Shown: positions 17,846-27,999, counted from the first letter of the stretch. The stretch: DNA of 64,000 nucleotides from Lachnospiraceae bacterium (GCA_022790855.1 JAAVYA010000028.1:62001-126000), one strand, 5' to 3'. The notes: generated from the letters alone by a model not told the origin. Translations and numbers: made by a program.

Positions 17846-19264
17846 ATGTATAATGTAATGTCGCCAAAGGCAGAAGAATTTATCAGCCATGAGGAAATAA
17901 TGGACTGTCTGGAATACGGCCAGAAACACAAAGCAGACCGGGAATTGATTGACCGGATTTTGGAAAAAGCACGGCTGCGCAAGGGTCTTTCCCATCGGGA
18001 AGCCGTTGTGCTTTTGGACTGTGAACTGGAAGATAAGAATCAGGAGATTTATGAACTGGCGCAGCAGATTAAACAGGATTTCTATGGCAACCGTATCGTT
18101 ATGTTTGCGCCTTTATATCTTTCGAATTATTGCATCAATGGCTGTGAATATTGCCCTTATCATGCAAAAAATAAGCATATCCCAAGAAAAAAGCTGACCC
18201 AGGAAGAGATCGTAAAAGAGGTTATGGCGCTGCAGGATATGGGGCACAAGCGTCTGGCATTAGAAGCAGGAGAGGATCCGGTACATAATCCAATCGAATA
18301 TATTTTGGAATGTATTCAGACGATTTATGGTATTAAGCATAAAAACGGAGCGATCCGGCGGGTCAATGTGAACATTGCGGCTACTACGGTAGAAGAATAC
18401 CGGATGCTGAAGGAAGCGGGAATCGGCACCTATATTTTATTTCAGGAAACCTATCATAAAGAAAATTATGAGAGGCTGCATCCTACTGGGCCGAAACATG
18501 ACTATGCATATCACACGGAGGCGCATGACCGGGCTATGGACGGCGGGATTGATGATGTGGGGCTGGGCGTATTGTTTGGACTGAACAATTACCGCTATGA
18601 TTTTACCGGAATCCTAATGCATGCAGAACATTTGGAAGCCTATAAAGGAGTAGGGCCCCATACCATCAGCGTACCCAGAGTCCGGCGGGCGGATGATATT
18701 GACCCGGATGCTTTTGATGATGGTATTGATGATGATACGTTTGCCAAGCTTGTGGCTTGTATCCGGATAGCCGTCCCCTATACCGGAATGATCGTATCCA
18801 CCAGGGAAAGCCAGGCCTGCCGGGAACGGGTGCTGCATCTCGGCATTTCACAAATCAGCGGCGGATCACGCACCAGTGTGGGTGGATATGCCGATGAAGA
18901 GCCGGAAGAAGAAAGCTCCGCACAGTTTGACGTCAGTGATAACCGTACCTTAGACCAAGTAGTAAAATGGCTGATGGATATGGGATACGTTCCCTCCTTT
19001 TGTACGGCTTGCTACCGGGAGGGCCGAACCGGCGACCGGTTTATGACATTGTTGAAAAACGGACAAATTGTCAATTGCTGCCATCCCAATGCATTGATGA
19101 CCTTAAAAGAATATTTGGAGGATTATGCGTCACAAGAGACAAAAGAAGTGGGAGACGTTCTGATACGAAAGGAGTTGGACACGATTACGAATCCCGTAGT
19201 AAGGGAAAAGGTAGAAGATTATCTGGAGCATATTCAGGAAGGAAAGCGCGATTTCCGTTTTTAG
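17846..19264 (+). CDS. hydG: [FeFe] hydrogenase H-cluster maturase HydG (radical SAM tyrosine lyase)
   Basis: 472 aa, ATG directly after the hydE stop with 'aaggagg' inside the hydE 3' end, so translation is coupled. HydG cleaves tyrosine to give CO and cyanide ligands for the H-cluster. The N-terminal SAM cluster motif is Cys96-x3-Cys100-x2-Cys103 ('YCINGCEYC'). The C-terminal CX2CX22C motif, Cys386, Cys389 and Cys412 ('FCTACYREGRTGDRF' to 'NCCHPNA'), binds the second cluster where Fe(CO)2(CN) is built. This C-terminal motif separates HydG from ThiH. Confidence 0.96.
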   Translation: MYNVMSPKAEEFISHEEIMDCLEYGQKHKADRELIDRILEKARLRKGLSHREAVVLLDCELEDKNQEIYELAQQIKQDFYGNRIVMFAPLYLSNYCINGCEYCPYHAKNKHIPRKKLTQEEIVKEVMALQDMGHKRLALEAGEDPVHNPIEYILECIQTIYGIKHKNGAIRRVNVNIAATTVEEYRMLKEAGIGTYILFQETYHKENYERLHPTGPKHDYAYHTEAHDRAMDGGIDDVGLGVLFGLNNYRYDFTGILMHAEHLEAYKGVGPHTISVPRVRRADDIDPDAFDDGIDDDTFAKLVACIRIAVPYTGMIVSTRESQACRERVLHLGISQISGGSRTSVGGYADEEPEEESSAQFDVSDNRTLDQVVKWLMDMGYVPSFCTACYREGRTGDRFMTLLKNGQIVNCCHPNALMTLKEYLEDYASQETKEVGDVLIRKELDTITNPVVREKVEDYLEHIQEGKRDFRF

Positions 19265-19316
19265 ATCATAAAAAGGGCGCCTCGGAGAAAAAAATACAAT
19301 TCCTGTGAACTTTTCA

Positions 19317-19345
19317 TTGCAGGGAATAATGAATTTTGCTACACT
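19317..19345 (+). promoter_or_regulatory. sigma-A promoter of coiled-coil gene
   Basis: TTGCAG, 17 bp, TACACT with extended TGn (TGCTACACT), 42 bp before the start codon. Confidence 0.6.
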
Positions 19346-19386
19346 GTACATGATGATTGAGAGACGAGGGATAGAGGAGCGAAGAC

Positions 19387-20397
19387 ATGAGTGCACAGGA
19401 CAAGATCGAACGGACCTTGAAACAGATTCATGTACTATTTTCCGACGGGCCGATTATCGCAGGAAATCCGGATAAAGTTGTAGTAGATAAGAAGGAAGTA
19501 TTTGCTATTTTAGAACAGTTGAACCTGGCTGTATATGAACTGATGGACCAGTATGAGGCGACCCAGCAGGCCAGGGAACTGGCACAGCGCCGAAGCGAAA
19601 AAAAGGGAGAGGAGCTGCTTAAACGGATTTCACGGCAGGCGGATGATGTATATGCGGCATCGCTGATTTACACGGACAATGCCCTGGAACAGATGCAGAA
19701 GCTGATGGAAGAGGCAGTCAATTCCAGCAAAAATGCATGGAATCGTTTCAGTACAGAGCTGGAAAAAGAGAGAAACAGGATTAAAGGAGACCAAAAAGAA
19801 TTAAAGGATCAATTAAAGGACTTCCAGGATTCCAATAAATATTTGAATATTATTGAAGACTTCAATCGAAAGCAGGATAAGAAAGAAAAAGAAGGGACAG
19901 AACCTGGGAAAAAGATTCAGAACGAAGCAAAGCATTACGCACTGAATGAGATACCTGAGATTCGGGTGAATCCCGCATATTTTGAACGCCGCCGCAGGAA
20001 GTCAGGGATGCAAGAGACGGAGGAGAACTTATTGCCGGTTCCCGCCGGATCTGCAGAATCATTTTCTCTTTCAGAGGAAGAAGAACAGAGGTCAGATTCT
20101 GATCTGGTGATAGATGTGGAAGATTTGAATGATCTTCCTCCAAAGGCAGAAGAAACGTCGGTGGAAGAGGATGCCAGTCAGGAGATCTTAGACGATATTC
20201 CGCCTATGCCGGCTGTGCTGGAAGAAGAGCCTGAGCAGCTTTTTGTTATGCCCGAGATTAAAGTAGATCTGGATGCGGAATACTTTAAATGGCAGGCTCA
20301 GGAAAAAGGAGCCGTAAACGGTACGGATGGGGAGATAGAGGAAGAGACTCCTGCTGTGCGGAAGAAAGAACGGCGGTTTTTATTTGGTAAGAAATAA
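19387..20397 (+). CDS. coiled-coil protein of unknown function
   Basis: 336 aa, ATG after 'agaggagcg'. Not assigned with confidence. Residues ~1-60 hold a short conserved-looking segment ('NPDKVVVDKKEVFAILEQLN') resembling clostridial 'ATPase'-annotated small coiled-coil proteins. Residues ~55-155 are strongly helical and charged with coiled-coil character. Residues ~155-336 are acidic, low in complexity and probably disordered ('LEEEPEQLFVMPEIKV'), ending in basic 'KKERRFLFGKK'. There is no signal peptide or membrane helix, so it is cytoplasmic, perhaps an envelope or division scaffold. It stands alone with its own promoter and terminator. Confidence 0.75.
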   Translation: MSAQDKIERTLKQIHVLFSDGPIIAGNPDKVVVDKKEVFAILEQLNLAVYELMDQYEATQQARELAQRRSEKKGEELLKRISRQADDVYAASLIYTDNALEQMQKLMEEAVNSSKNAWNRFSTELEKERNRIKGDQKELKDQLKDFQDSNKYLNIIEDFNRKQDKKEKEGTEPGKKIQNEAKHYALNEIPEIRVNPAYFERRRRKSGMQETEENLLPVPAGSAESFSLSEEEEQRSDSDLVIDVEDLNDLPPKAEETSVEEDASQEILDDIPPMPAVLEEEPEQLFVMPEIKVDLDAEYFKWQAQEKGAVNGTDGEIEEETPAVRKKERRFLFGKK

Positions 20398-20408
20398 GAT
20401 GTTTGATC

Positions 20409-20445
20409 AAAACGAAGCAGACTCTTGTGGTGCGCTTCGTTTTTT
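20409..20445 (+). terminator. intrinsic terminator after coiled-coil gene
   Basis: 10-bp stem 'aaaacgaagc' / 'gcttcgtttt' followed by further T. Confidence 0.88.
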
Positions 20446-20586
20446 AATTCATCTTATTTTTGGAGGAAAGACAAATTTTTATATTGTTTCTCGCCTAAAA
20501 TTCAATAAATTTTAAGGAAATATTATTTGTGTATTTAAAATTATCCGCTATAATGGGAAGAAATAGAACGCAATTTAGATATAGTT

Positions 20587-20615
20587 TTGCAGGCGTATTA
20601 TTTTTCATGTATAAT
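20587..20615 (+). promoter_or_regulatory. sigma-A promoter of the two-component operon
   Basis: TTGCAG, 17 bp, TATAAT. It overlaps the ORF-track start at 20587 and so supports the downstream start at 20650. A second, weaker TATAAT is at 20549. Confidence 0.7.
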
Positions 20616-20649
20616 AGAGACATTAGAAAAAAAGAATGGAGTGTACGGC

Positions 20650-21342
20650 ATGAAAAATATTTTAGTATGTGATGATGATAAAGAGATTGTGGACGCTATT
20701 GAGATCTATCTTCAGCAGGAAGGTTATCATATTCTGAAAGCGTATGACGGAGAACAGGCGCTGGAAATCCTGCGGAATAACGAGGTACATCTGTTGATCA
20801 TTGATATCATGATGCCTCGTTTGGACGGGATCCGGGCAACTTTAAAGATTCGGGAAAACAGCAGTATTCCAATTATTATCCTTTCTGCAAAGTCGGAGGA
20901 TGCAGATAAGATCCTGGGGTTGAATGTGGGTGCAGACGATTATGTGACAAAGCCTTTCAATCCTTTGGAGCTGGTGGCCAGAGTGAAATCCCAGATCCGG
21001 CGTTATACCCAGCTGGGCAATGCGGCAGATGCCAATCAACGAGTATATCAGGTTGGCGGCCTTGTAATAAACGATGATTTAAAAGAGGTAACGGTGGATG
21101 ATGAGCCGGTAAAATTGACTCCTATTGAATATAATATTTTGCTGCTTTTAGTAAAAGATCAGGGAAAGGTGTTTTCCATTAATCAGATTTATGAGAATAT
21201 TTGGAATGAGGATGCCATAGGGGCAGATAACACAGTTGCTGTGCATATCCGCCATATCCGGGAAAAAATTGAGATCAATCCCAAGGAGCCCCGATATTTG
21301 AAAGTGGTTTGGGGCGTTGGATATAAAATAGAAAAAAGCTGA
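20650..21342 (+). CDS. OmpR/PhoB-family response regulator
   Basis: 230 aa. I use the ATG at 20650, which follows 'ggagtg' and sits just after the promoter; the tracked start at 20587 lies in the promoter. The receiver domain (~1-120) has the acidic pocket 'CDDD', phospho-acceptor Asp52 in 'LLIIDIMMPR', and the 'SAK' and 'TKPFNPLEL' switch residues. The winged-helix DNA-binding domain (~130-228) has 'LTPIEYNILLLL' and 'VHIRHIREKIE'. It is closest in pattern to VanR-type regulators. The partner kinase is the next gene. Confidence 0.93.
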   Translation: MKNILVCDDDKEIVDAIEIYLQQEGYHILKAYDGEQALEILRNNEVHLLIIDIMMPRLDGIRATLKIRENSSIPIIILSAKSEDADKILGLNVGADDYVTKPFNPLELVARVKSQIRRYTQLGNAADANQRVYQVGGLVINDDLKEVTVDDEPVKLTPIEYNILLLLVKDQGKVFSINQIYENIWNEDAIGADNTVAVHIRHIREKIEINPKEPRYLKVVWGVGYKIEKS

Positions 21343-21416
21343 TGATGTCCGGCCGGTGACGTAAGGTCACCGGCTAAAGTGAACGCGTCCAATTTCAGAC
21401 AATCTCCGGTCATCAG
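21339..21416 (+). promoter_or_regulatory. nested RNA hairpin between response regulator and kinase genes
   Basis: Perfect 9-bp stem 'gccggtgac' / 'gtcaccggc' (21352-21374) inside an outer pairing CTGATG (21339-21344) with CATCAG (21411-21416), plus CCGG with CCGG as an alternative. No T-run follows, so it is not a terminator. It could tune mRNA stability or kinase translation. Confidence 0.5.
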
Positions 21417-21434
21417 CGGAAAGGGGCGAATAGC

Positions 21435-24248
21435 ATGAAGAAAATAGGATATTCTGCCGGAATGAAAGCTGTTGCCATGCTGATGCAGGAGATTTTTGCC
21501 GTAGCGTTAGTGGTATGCATCATATTAGTCTCCACATTATTTGACCGCAGTATGTTGAATCCTGGGGATCTGAAAAATAGGCCGTTTACAGAATCCAGGT
21601 ACTATGAAGAGATTTTCCAGGGGGCTGTCCAGGAAGTCCTTTCCTTTATTTCATTCAAAAAGCAATTTGAAACAGAGGGCGTCTATAATCCGGAGAAAGC
21701 CGTAAATATTTTGGCCTATATGGACAGCAATATATCTGTCTCCAATGAACGGGATTCTTTAAAAGGAAATGAACGATTCCGGTATTATCTGATAGATTTG
21801 GAAAATTGGTCCAAAGACTATATCCATCTGCCGTTCCGTGTGGATAGCCGGCTGTATGTGAACGGAACGGAGATACACCAGGTTCAGGAAATATATATTG
21901 ATGAAGATATTGTACAGGAGGCAGATACCATTGTCCACAATTTGGGAGACATGGACGTATCCTTACAAAGACAGATTGCAGTTCAGGCCCAGTATTATTA
22001 TGGAGGTTATTATTCCATTGATGAGATACAAAATTCTGCGGCAGGTGAAGAAAGCGCTTCCGTGTTCACGGAAGTGGAGGTTCAAACCGGATCTATAAAT
22101 ACCTCGGAAAAAGAGACTGGCGGCTCTGCAGATATTGCACAGATAGCTTCTATGCCCAGGGAGGCGGAAGCAGAAGAGGGCGCCGGGGAATCGTCGGCGG
22201 TAGAGGATCAAAAAGACGGAGGGGTACAGGAAGATGCGTCTGTAGATCGTCAGCTTGAGGAGATAAAGCAGCAGGTGATTGATGGAAAGCTGTTTGAATT
22301 GGAAGAAAAAGACCTGGCGCTTATATTAGATGATCTGAACCTGGAGGATATCAGCGCCAGTACAAAGAGTACTGTTCTGGAGGAAAAATTTCTCACAGTG
22401 GAGGAAGGCACGATTCTGGGGGAATATTTAAGCAATTCTATTACTTTGGAAGAGATGATCCATGCGTATGAGAGCCTGGAATATACGTTAAATACCATAG
22501 GAAACGAAATTACTGCCTATAAGCGGCTGGTAAACAGATACGAGAAAAGTGATTCCAATCTTCGCTTCTGGATCTATGAAGAAGGAGGAAATCAGTATTT
22601 TACAAATATGGGAAAAGGAGTTTTTGAAGATTTTCAGGAACTAGGAAAGACACTGGGCAGTTATTTTTATTACAATAAAAATGATATTCGCCTTGATTCA
22701 AATGTAGATGGTATGGAAGAGCTGTACTATGAGAAGCTGGAATCCTTGAATAATGGCCATAACAGCGTCATATTTGTGGGAATGGACACTACGTTTCCAT
22801 ATGAAGATAATTTTAAAAAAGATATGGAAGAGTATCAGCGTCTACTGCCCTGGGCTTCCTTTGCTTTGGGAGCTGCGGTGGCAAGTGCGTTCGGCTGCCT
22901 GTTGTGCCTGTTATATTTGACGTTGGCGGCAGGCAGGAACAGAATAGATTCCCTGGTTCATTTGAACCGTTTGGATAAAATTAAAACAGAGATTTTACTG
23001 GCGGGCTTTGTTTTTGTCTGTGTCGGCGCAGTCCGTATTGTGGAACGGCTGGTATTTTTATTGAAGGACAGCGACTTGGTAGGCATGATGATCATGGCAG
23101 GAGGCATGACATTTTCCGTTGTAGCCTTGTTTATGATATTTTATATGAGCTTTGTCCGCCGTATCAAAGCGGGGGTGATGTGGAAGGAGAGCCTTATTTA
23201 TTGGATTGGGAAAGGAATCTGTAAGGTGGTGGGCAACTGGAATCCTTCTGTGAAGATTTTGCTGGCTTTTGCAGGTCATGTGATAGCTACATTGCTTTTG
23301 GCGGTGATTGCCCTTACATGGTCCAGGGAGAAGTCCGTAGTTGTCTGGATGCTGACGTTTTATCTGCTTTTATGCGCTGTGGAGGCGGTGACGTTTTTGC
23401 GGGGCGGCGTAGAGAAAAATGTATTGATCCGCGGGATTAAACGAATTGCAGGGGGAGATTTGGAATATGAAATTGATACCGAAGCCCTGAAAGGAGACAA
23501 TAAAATGCTGGGGGCTGCGATCAATACCATCAGTGAAGGCCTATACCGGGCAGTGGATGACAGTATGAAAAATGAGCGGCTGAAAGCGGATTTGATTACC
23601 AATGTGTCTCACGATATCAAGACGCCTCTTACATCAATTATTAATTATGTGGATTTGCTGAAACGGGAAAATCTGGACAACGAGCGGGCAAAAAATTATA
23701 TTTCTGTCCTGGATGTAAAGTCCCAGCGCTTGAAGCAGCTCACCGAAGACCTGGTGGAAGCATCAAAAGTGAGTTCCGGCAATATTACTCTGCAAATGGA
23801 CCGGTTGAACCTGGTGGAACTGGTATATCAAACCGCCGGGGAATTTAATGAGAAATTTGAAGCGAGAGGGCTTACGGCCGTGACAAAGCTTCCTAAGGAA
23901 CCGGTGGTGATCCTGGCTGACGGCAGGCGCATCTGGCGTGTTTTGGAGAATCTGTATAATAACGTTGCCAAATATGCTATGGAAAATACCAGAGTATATG
24001 TGGATATGGAGGCTGCGGCCCAAACGGTTTGTTTTTCCATTAAAAATATATCGGAGCAGGCATTGAATATTGATGCCAGCGAATTGACGGAGCGTTTTAT
24101 CCGGGGAGATGTTTCCAGAAGCACGGAGGGCAGCGGGCTTGGGCTGTCCATTGCAAAGAACCTGACAAATCTTATGGGAGGTGACTTTGAGATTTATCTG
24201 GACGGGGATTTATTTAAGGTGACGGTAACATTTCCTTTAGCGGAATAG
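21435..24248 (+). CDS. sensor histidine kinase with large extracytoplasmic sensor
   Basis: 937 aa. An N-terminal helix (~14-34) and a long extracellular region (~35-470) with a Glu/Ser-rich insert are followed by about five further membrane helices (~475-660). Then come a HAMP-like linker ('RGIKRIAGGDLEYEI'), the H-box 'SHDIKTPLTSIINYVDLL' with phospho-acceptor His726, and an HATPase_c domain with N-box 'LENLYNNVAKYAM' and 'GSGLGLSIAKNL'. It should phosphorylate the upstream response regulator. The multi-helix region between sensor and H-box is unusual for VanS-type kinases. The signal is unknown; a stable extracellular ligand or envelope stress is inference. Confidence 0.9.
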   Translation: MKKIGYSAGMKAVAMLMQEIFAVALVVCIILVSTLFDRSMLNPGDLKNRPFTESRYYEEIFQGAVQEVLSFISFKKQFETEGVYNPEKAVNILAYMDSNISVSNERDSLKGNERFRYYLIDLENWSKDYIHLPFRVDSRLYVNGTEIHQVQEIYIDEDIVQEADTIVHNLGDMDVSLQRQIAVQAQYYYGGYYSIDEIQNSAAGEESASVFTEVEVQTGSINTSEKETGGSADIAQIASMPREAEAEEGAGESSAVEDQKDGGVQEDASVDRQLEEIKQQVIDGKLFELEEKDLALILDDLNLEDISASTKSTVLEEKFLTVEEGTILGEYLSNSITLEEMIHAYESLEYTLNTIGNEITAYKRLVNRYEKSDSNLRFWIYEEGGNQYFTNMGKGVFEDFQELGKTLGSYFYYNKNDIRLDSNVDGMEELYYEKLESLNNGHNSVIFVGMDTTFPYEDNFKKDMEEYQRLLPWASFALGAAVASAFGCLLCLLYLTLAAGRNRIDSLVHLNRLDKIKTEILLAGFVFVCVGAVRIVERLVFLLKDSDLVGMMIMAGGMTFSVVALFMIFYMSFVRRIKAGVMWKESLIYWIGKGICKVVGNWNPSVKILLAFAGHVIATLLLAVIALTWSREKSVVVWMLTFYLLLCAVEAVTFLRGGVEKNVLIRGIKRIAGGDLEYEIDTEALKGDNKMLGAAINTISEGLYRAVDDSMKNERLKADLITNVSHDIKTPLTSIINYVDLLKRENLDNERAKNYISVLDVKSQRLKQLTEDLVEASKVSSGNITLQMDRLNLVELVYQTAGEFNEKFEARGLTAVTKLPKEPVVILADGRRIWRVLENLYNNVAKYAMENTRVYVDMEAAAQTVCFSIKNISEQALNIDASELTERFIRGDVSRSTEGSGLGLSIAKNLTNLMGGDFEIYLDGDLFKVTVTFPLAE

Positions 24249-24256
24249 GAATACCC

Positions 24257-24282
24257 AAAGCAAGCGAAACCGCTTGCTTTTT
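24257..24282 (+). terminator. intrinsic terminator after the kinase
   Basis: 10-bp perfect stem 'aaagcaagcg' / 'cgcttgcttt' with loop AAAC and trailing T. Confidence 0.9.
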
Positions 24283-24302
24283 CAAATTACGAATGATATA
24301 CT
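24274..24302 (+). promoter_or_regulatory. sigma-A promoter of the hydratase gene
   Basis: TTGCTT, 17 bp, TATACT with extended TGA. The -35 overlaps the 3' arm of the preceding terminator. Confidence 0.5.
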
Positions 24303-24333
24303 TTGAATGCATAACAACTATAAGGAGGAACGT

Positions 24334-26619
24334 ATGAAATTATATAAAAACGGCGTATATTTAATCAATGGGACGGAATTGCTGGAAGATACTGAGGACG
24401 CGAAAGCGGCGGTCCGGGCGAAGACGGGAAAAGAGATTTCCAAAGAAGAAGCAGCGCAGCATACCATTGCCTATGGCATACTGAAAGCCCATAATACCTC
24501 CGGTGATATGGAAAAGCTGAAAATAAAATTTGATAAATTAACTTCTCACGATATTACGTTCGTAGGGATTATACAGACAGCAAGGGCGTCAGGGCTGGAA
24601 AAGTTTCCGGTGCCCTATGTGCTTACCAACTGTCATAACAGCCTTTGCGCCGTAGGCGGCACCATCAATGAGGACGATCATATGTTTGGATTGTCCTGCG
24701 CCAAGAAATACGGCGGGGTGTATGTGCCGCCTCACCAGGCAGTCATCCATCAATTTGCCAGGGAGATGTTAGCGGCTGGGGGCGCTATGATTTTGGGATC
24801 GGATTCCCATACACGCTACGGAGCCCTCGGTACTATGGCAATGGGGGAAGGAGGCCCGGAGCTGGTAAAACAGTTATTAAATAAGACATATGATATTAAT
24901 ATGCCGGGTGTCGTAGGCGTGTATCTTACCGGGAAGCCCCAGGCGGGCGTAGGTCCCCAGGATGTGGCTCTGGCAATTATCGGCCAGGTATTCGCCAACG
25001 GTTATGTAAATAATAAAGTCATGGAGTTTGTGGGACCGGGAGTATCCAGCTTAAGCGCTGACTTCCGTATTGGCATTGACGTTATGACGACGGAAACCAC
25101 CTGCCTGTCTTCCATTTGGAAAACGGATGATACCATAAAAGAATTTTATGAGATTCATGGAAGGGCCGGAGATTATAAGGAATTGAATCCTGGCGAAGTG
25201 GCCTATTATGACGGTATGATCGAACTTGATTTAGACACCATTAAGCCGATGATTGCAATGCCCTTCCATCCCAGCAACACATATACAATAGAAGAGCTGA
25301 ACAGCAATCTGATGGATATTCTGGATGACTGTGAGAAAAAAGCCTTAGTAAGCTTGGATGGAGCGGTAGATTTTACTTTAAAGGATAAAGTAAGAAACGG
25401 CAGGCTGTATGTAGATCAGGGAATTATCGCAGGATGCGCAGGCGGCGGATTTGAAAATATCTGTGCGGCGGCTGATATATTAAAGGGGGCCAGTATCGGT
25501 CCGGATGAGTTTACATTAAGCGTATATCCTGCCAGCACACCCGTATACATGGAACTGGTAAAAAATGGTTCCGTTGCTGCGTTGATGGAAACCGGAGCTA
25601 TTGTAAAGACCGCATTCTGCGGACCTTGCTTTGGTGCGGGGGATACGCCGGGGAATAACGGCTTTAGTATCCGTCATTCCACCAGGAATTTCCCTAACCG
25701 GGAAGGCTCCAAGCTTCAAAGCGGCCAGATTGCATCGGTGGCTCTGATGGACGCCCGCTCCATTGCGGCAACGGCAGCGAATCAGGGTTATTTGACAGCA
25801 GCCACGGATATTGATGTGAATTACAGCAATCCGAAATACTTCTTTGATCAGAAAATTTATGAGAACCGGGTGTTTGACAGTAAGGGCCAGGCAGATCCAA
25901 ATCAGGAGATTAAATTCGGGCCTAATATTAAAGATTGGCCCAGCATGAGTCCTTTGCCGGAACATATGCTTCTGAAAGTGGTATCTGAGATACATGATCC
26001 GGTTACAACTACCGATGAGCTGATTCCCTCCGGCGAGACTTCTTCCTATCGCTCCAATCCTTTGGGACTTGCGGAGTTTACATTGTCACGGAAGGATCCG
26101 GCTTATGTAGGGAAGGCAAAGGAGATTCAAAAGGCGCAGAAAGCCATAGAGGCAGGAACCTGCCCTCTGGAAGTGGTTCCGGAATTAAAAGAGGTGATGG
26201 GAGCAGTCCATACCAAATTCCCTCAGGCCGGAGAAGGCAATCTGGGAATCGGAAGTACGATTTTTGCTGTGAAGCCGGGGGACGGTTCCGCCCGGGAACA
26301 GGCGGCTTCTTGCCAGAAGGTATTAGGTGGATGGGCCAATATTGCCAATGAATATGCGACGAAGCGTTATCGTTCCAATCTGATCAACTGGGGAATGCTG
26401 CCGCTGTTGATTGAGAAAGGGGAATTGCCTTTTGCCAACGGGGATTACCTGTTCCTTCCGGAAATTAAGAAAGCTATCGAAGAGAAGCAGTCTCAGATTA
26501 CGGCTTATGTTGTAAGGAACGAAGGACTGGAAGCGTTTACTCTGCAAATGGGAGAGCTGACAGAGGATGAGCGGACGATTATTTTAAAGGGCTGCCTAAT
26601 TAATTATTATCGCGATTAA
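24334..26619 (+). CDS. aconitase-family hydratase
   Basis: 761 aa. The ATG at 24334 follows 'aaggagg', so I prefer it to the tracked 24307. The aconitase catalytic fold is clear: '[20 protein letters not shown]' is the family block. Cysteines in '[15 protein letters not shown]' and '[10 protein letters not shown]' are the likely [4Fe-4S] ligands, and a C-terminal swivel domain follows. Domain order fits the YbhJ-like putative hydratases rather than classical aconitase or isopropylmalate isomerase, so the substrate is uncertain. No other TCA or leucine gene is nearby. The next gene starts 21 bp on and may be co-transcribed. Confidence 0.88.
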   Translation: MKLYKNGVYLINGTELLEDTEDAKAAVRAKTGKEISKEEAAQHTIAYGILKAHNTSGDMEKLKIKFDKLTSHDITFVGIIQTARASGLEKFPVPYVLTNCHNSLCAVGGTINEDDHMFGLSCAKKYGGVYVPPHQAVIHQFAREMLAAGGAMILGSDSHTRYGALGTMAMGEGGPELVKQLLNKTYDINMPGVVGVYLTGKPQAGVGPQDVALAIIGQVFANGYVNNKVMEFVGPGVSSLSADFRIGIDVMTTETTCLSSIWKTDDTIKEFYEIHGRAGDYKELNPGEVAYYDGMIELDLDTIKPMIAMPFHPSNTYTIEELNSNLMDILDDCEKKALVSLDGAVDFTLKDKVRNGRLYVDQGIIAGCAGGGFENICAAADILKGASIGPDEFTLSVYPASTPVYMELVKNGSVAALMETGAIVKTAFCGPCFGAGDTPGNNGFSIRHSTRNFPNREGSKLQSGQIASVALMDARSIAATAANQGYLTAATDIDVNYSNPKYFFDQKIYENRVFDSKGQADPNQEIKFGPNIKDWPSMSPLPEHMLLKVVSEIHDPVTTTDELIPSGETSSYRSNPLGLAEFTLSRKDPAYVGKAKEIQKAQKAIEAGTCPLEVVPELKEVMGAVHTKFPQAGEGNLGIGSTIFAVKPGDGSAREQAASCQKVLGGWANIANEYATKRYRSNLINWGMLPLLIEKGELPFANGDYLFLPEIKKAIEEKQSQITAYVVRNEGLEAFTLQMGELTEDERTIILKGCLINYYRD

Positions 26620-26640
26620 AAGCATAAAGAGGTGGGTTTC

Positions 26641-27912
26641 TTGGAAGAAAGGCGACAAAAAAAGAAAAATGCTGACTGGAATATCAGACCTTATCTGGCT
26701 ATGGGGCTGACGGCATTTATTGTCATTGTTTTAAGTATATCCGTATTTTTCCTGATTTATCGTTACCATGGCCTGGCTGCCTACTGGAACAGGCTGATGG
26801 GAATCCTACAGCCGGTGTTGATTGGGCTAGTGTTTGCTTATTTGGTGAATCCGATTGTTATGTTTGGAGAAAAGCATATTTTTTCTTTATTGAGTAAACG
26901 TACCAAGAAAGAGCGAAAAGCAAAAAAAGCAGCCAGAACTCTTTCCGTGATCGGAGCAGTTTTGTTTGTCCTGGTGATCGTGGCCGTATTATTGGGAATG
27001 GTGATTCCGGAATTGTATTCCAGTATTGAACGTATGGTAGTACAACTGCCCAAACAGGTGGAGAGCTTCACCGCATGGATTCAGGGATTTATAAGTGAAG
27101 AAAGTGAATTTGCCAATTACCTGGAGCAGGTGCTGAATAAGGGGCTGGATTACTTTGAAAACTGGGCAAAGACTGATTTTTTGCCCCAGACCAAAAATAT
27201 TATGACAGCAGTAACCGGCGGTGTAATTTCTGTGGTGCGGGTATTGTTTAACGTAGTGATCGGTATCATCATTTCCGTATATATTTTGATGAGCAAAGAG
27301 ACCTTCATCGGCCAGGCGAAGAAACTGGTATATGCGCTCCTTCCGGCATATAAGGGGAATGTTTTGATCGAGACGGTACGGAAAGGGAATGAGATATTCG
27401 GCGGCTTTATTTCCGGCAAAATATTGGATTCCGCTATTATCGGGGTTCTGTGTTTTGTTGGGTTGTATATCTTAAAGATGCCATATGCCCTTCTGGTAAG
27501 CGTCATTGTAGGCGTTACCAATGTGGTTCCTTTCTTCGGGCCTTATATTGGGGCGGTTCCAAGTACGATTTTGATCATGTTGGCGAATCCCATCCAGGGG
27601 TTGTATTTTGTGATTTTTATTTTAGTATTGCAGCAGCTTGACGGAAATATTATAGGGCCTCGTATTTTAGGGGAATCTACAGGTTTAAGTTCTTTTTGGG
27701 TCGTATTTGCAATCCTGGTAGGCGGCGGATTGTTCGGATTTTTGGGTATGGTAATGGGCGTACCGGTATTTGCTACGTTCTATTATATGGTAAAGAGACT
27801 GGTTTCCTTTATCTTGCGGAAGAGAGGTTTGCCCCAGGAGACGGGGCAGTATATTAAGGTTTCTTGTGTAGATCCTTCAACAAACCGTCTGGATTACAAG
27901 GAAAAGGAATAG
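26641..27912 (+). CDS. AI-2E family transporter (PerM/UPF0118)
   Basis: 423 aa from the TTG at 26641, which has 'aagaggtgg' at a good distance; the tracked GTG at 26632 lies in that site. About 7-8 membrane helices in the AI-2E transporter pattern: two near the N-terminus, a periplasmic-side helical loop, then 'GNEIFGGFISGKILDSAIIG' and 'VGVTNVVPFFGPYIGAVP', the family's conserved block. Members export small molecules or act as Na+(Li+)/H+ antiporters; the substrate here is not known. A terminator follows. Confidence 0.92.
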   Translation: MEERRQKKKNADWNIRPYLAMGLTAFIVIVLSISVFFLIYRYHGLAAYWNRLMGILQPVLIGLVFAYLVNPIVMFGEKHIFSLLSKRTKKERKAKKAARTLSVIGAVLFVLVIVAVLLGMVIPELYSSIERMVVQLPKQVESFTAWIQGFISEESEFANYLEQVLNKGLDYFENWAKTDFLPQTKNIMTAVTGGVISVVRVLFNVVIGIIISVYILMSKETFIGQAKKLVYALLPAYKGNVLIETVRKGNEIFGGFISGKILDSAIIGVLCFVGLYILKMPYALLVSVIVGVTNVVPFFGPYIGAVPSTILIMLANPIQGLYFVIFILVLQQLDGNIIGPRILGESTGLSSFWVVFAILVGGGLFGFLGMVMGVPVFATFYYMVKRLVSFILRKRGLPQETGQYIKVSCVDPSTNRLDYKEKE

Positions 27913-27916
27913 GATG

Positions 27917-27960
27917 GGTTGCTGTGAGCGCCATTGGCGCAAGCAGCAACCTTTAATTTT
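27917..27960 (+). terminator. intrinsic terminator after the AI-2E transporter
   Basis: Outer stem 'ggttgctg' / 'cagcaacc' and inner 'gcgcc' / 'ggcgc', then 'tttaatttt'. Confidence 0.8.
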
Positions 27961-27969
27961 CGAATATTT

Positions 27970-27999
27970 TTGACATAGGCGGTATTCATATGATACACT
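27970..27999 (+). promoter_or_regulatory. sigma-A promoter for the TPR-glgB operon
   Basis: TTGACA, 18 bp, TACACT, about 75 bp before the TTG start. Confidence 0.55.
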
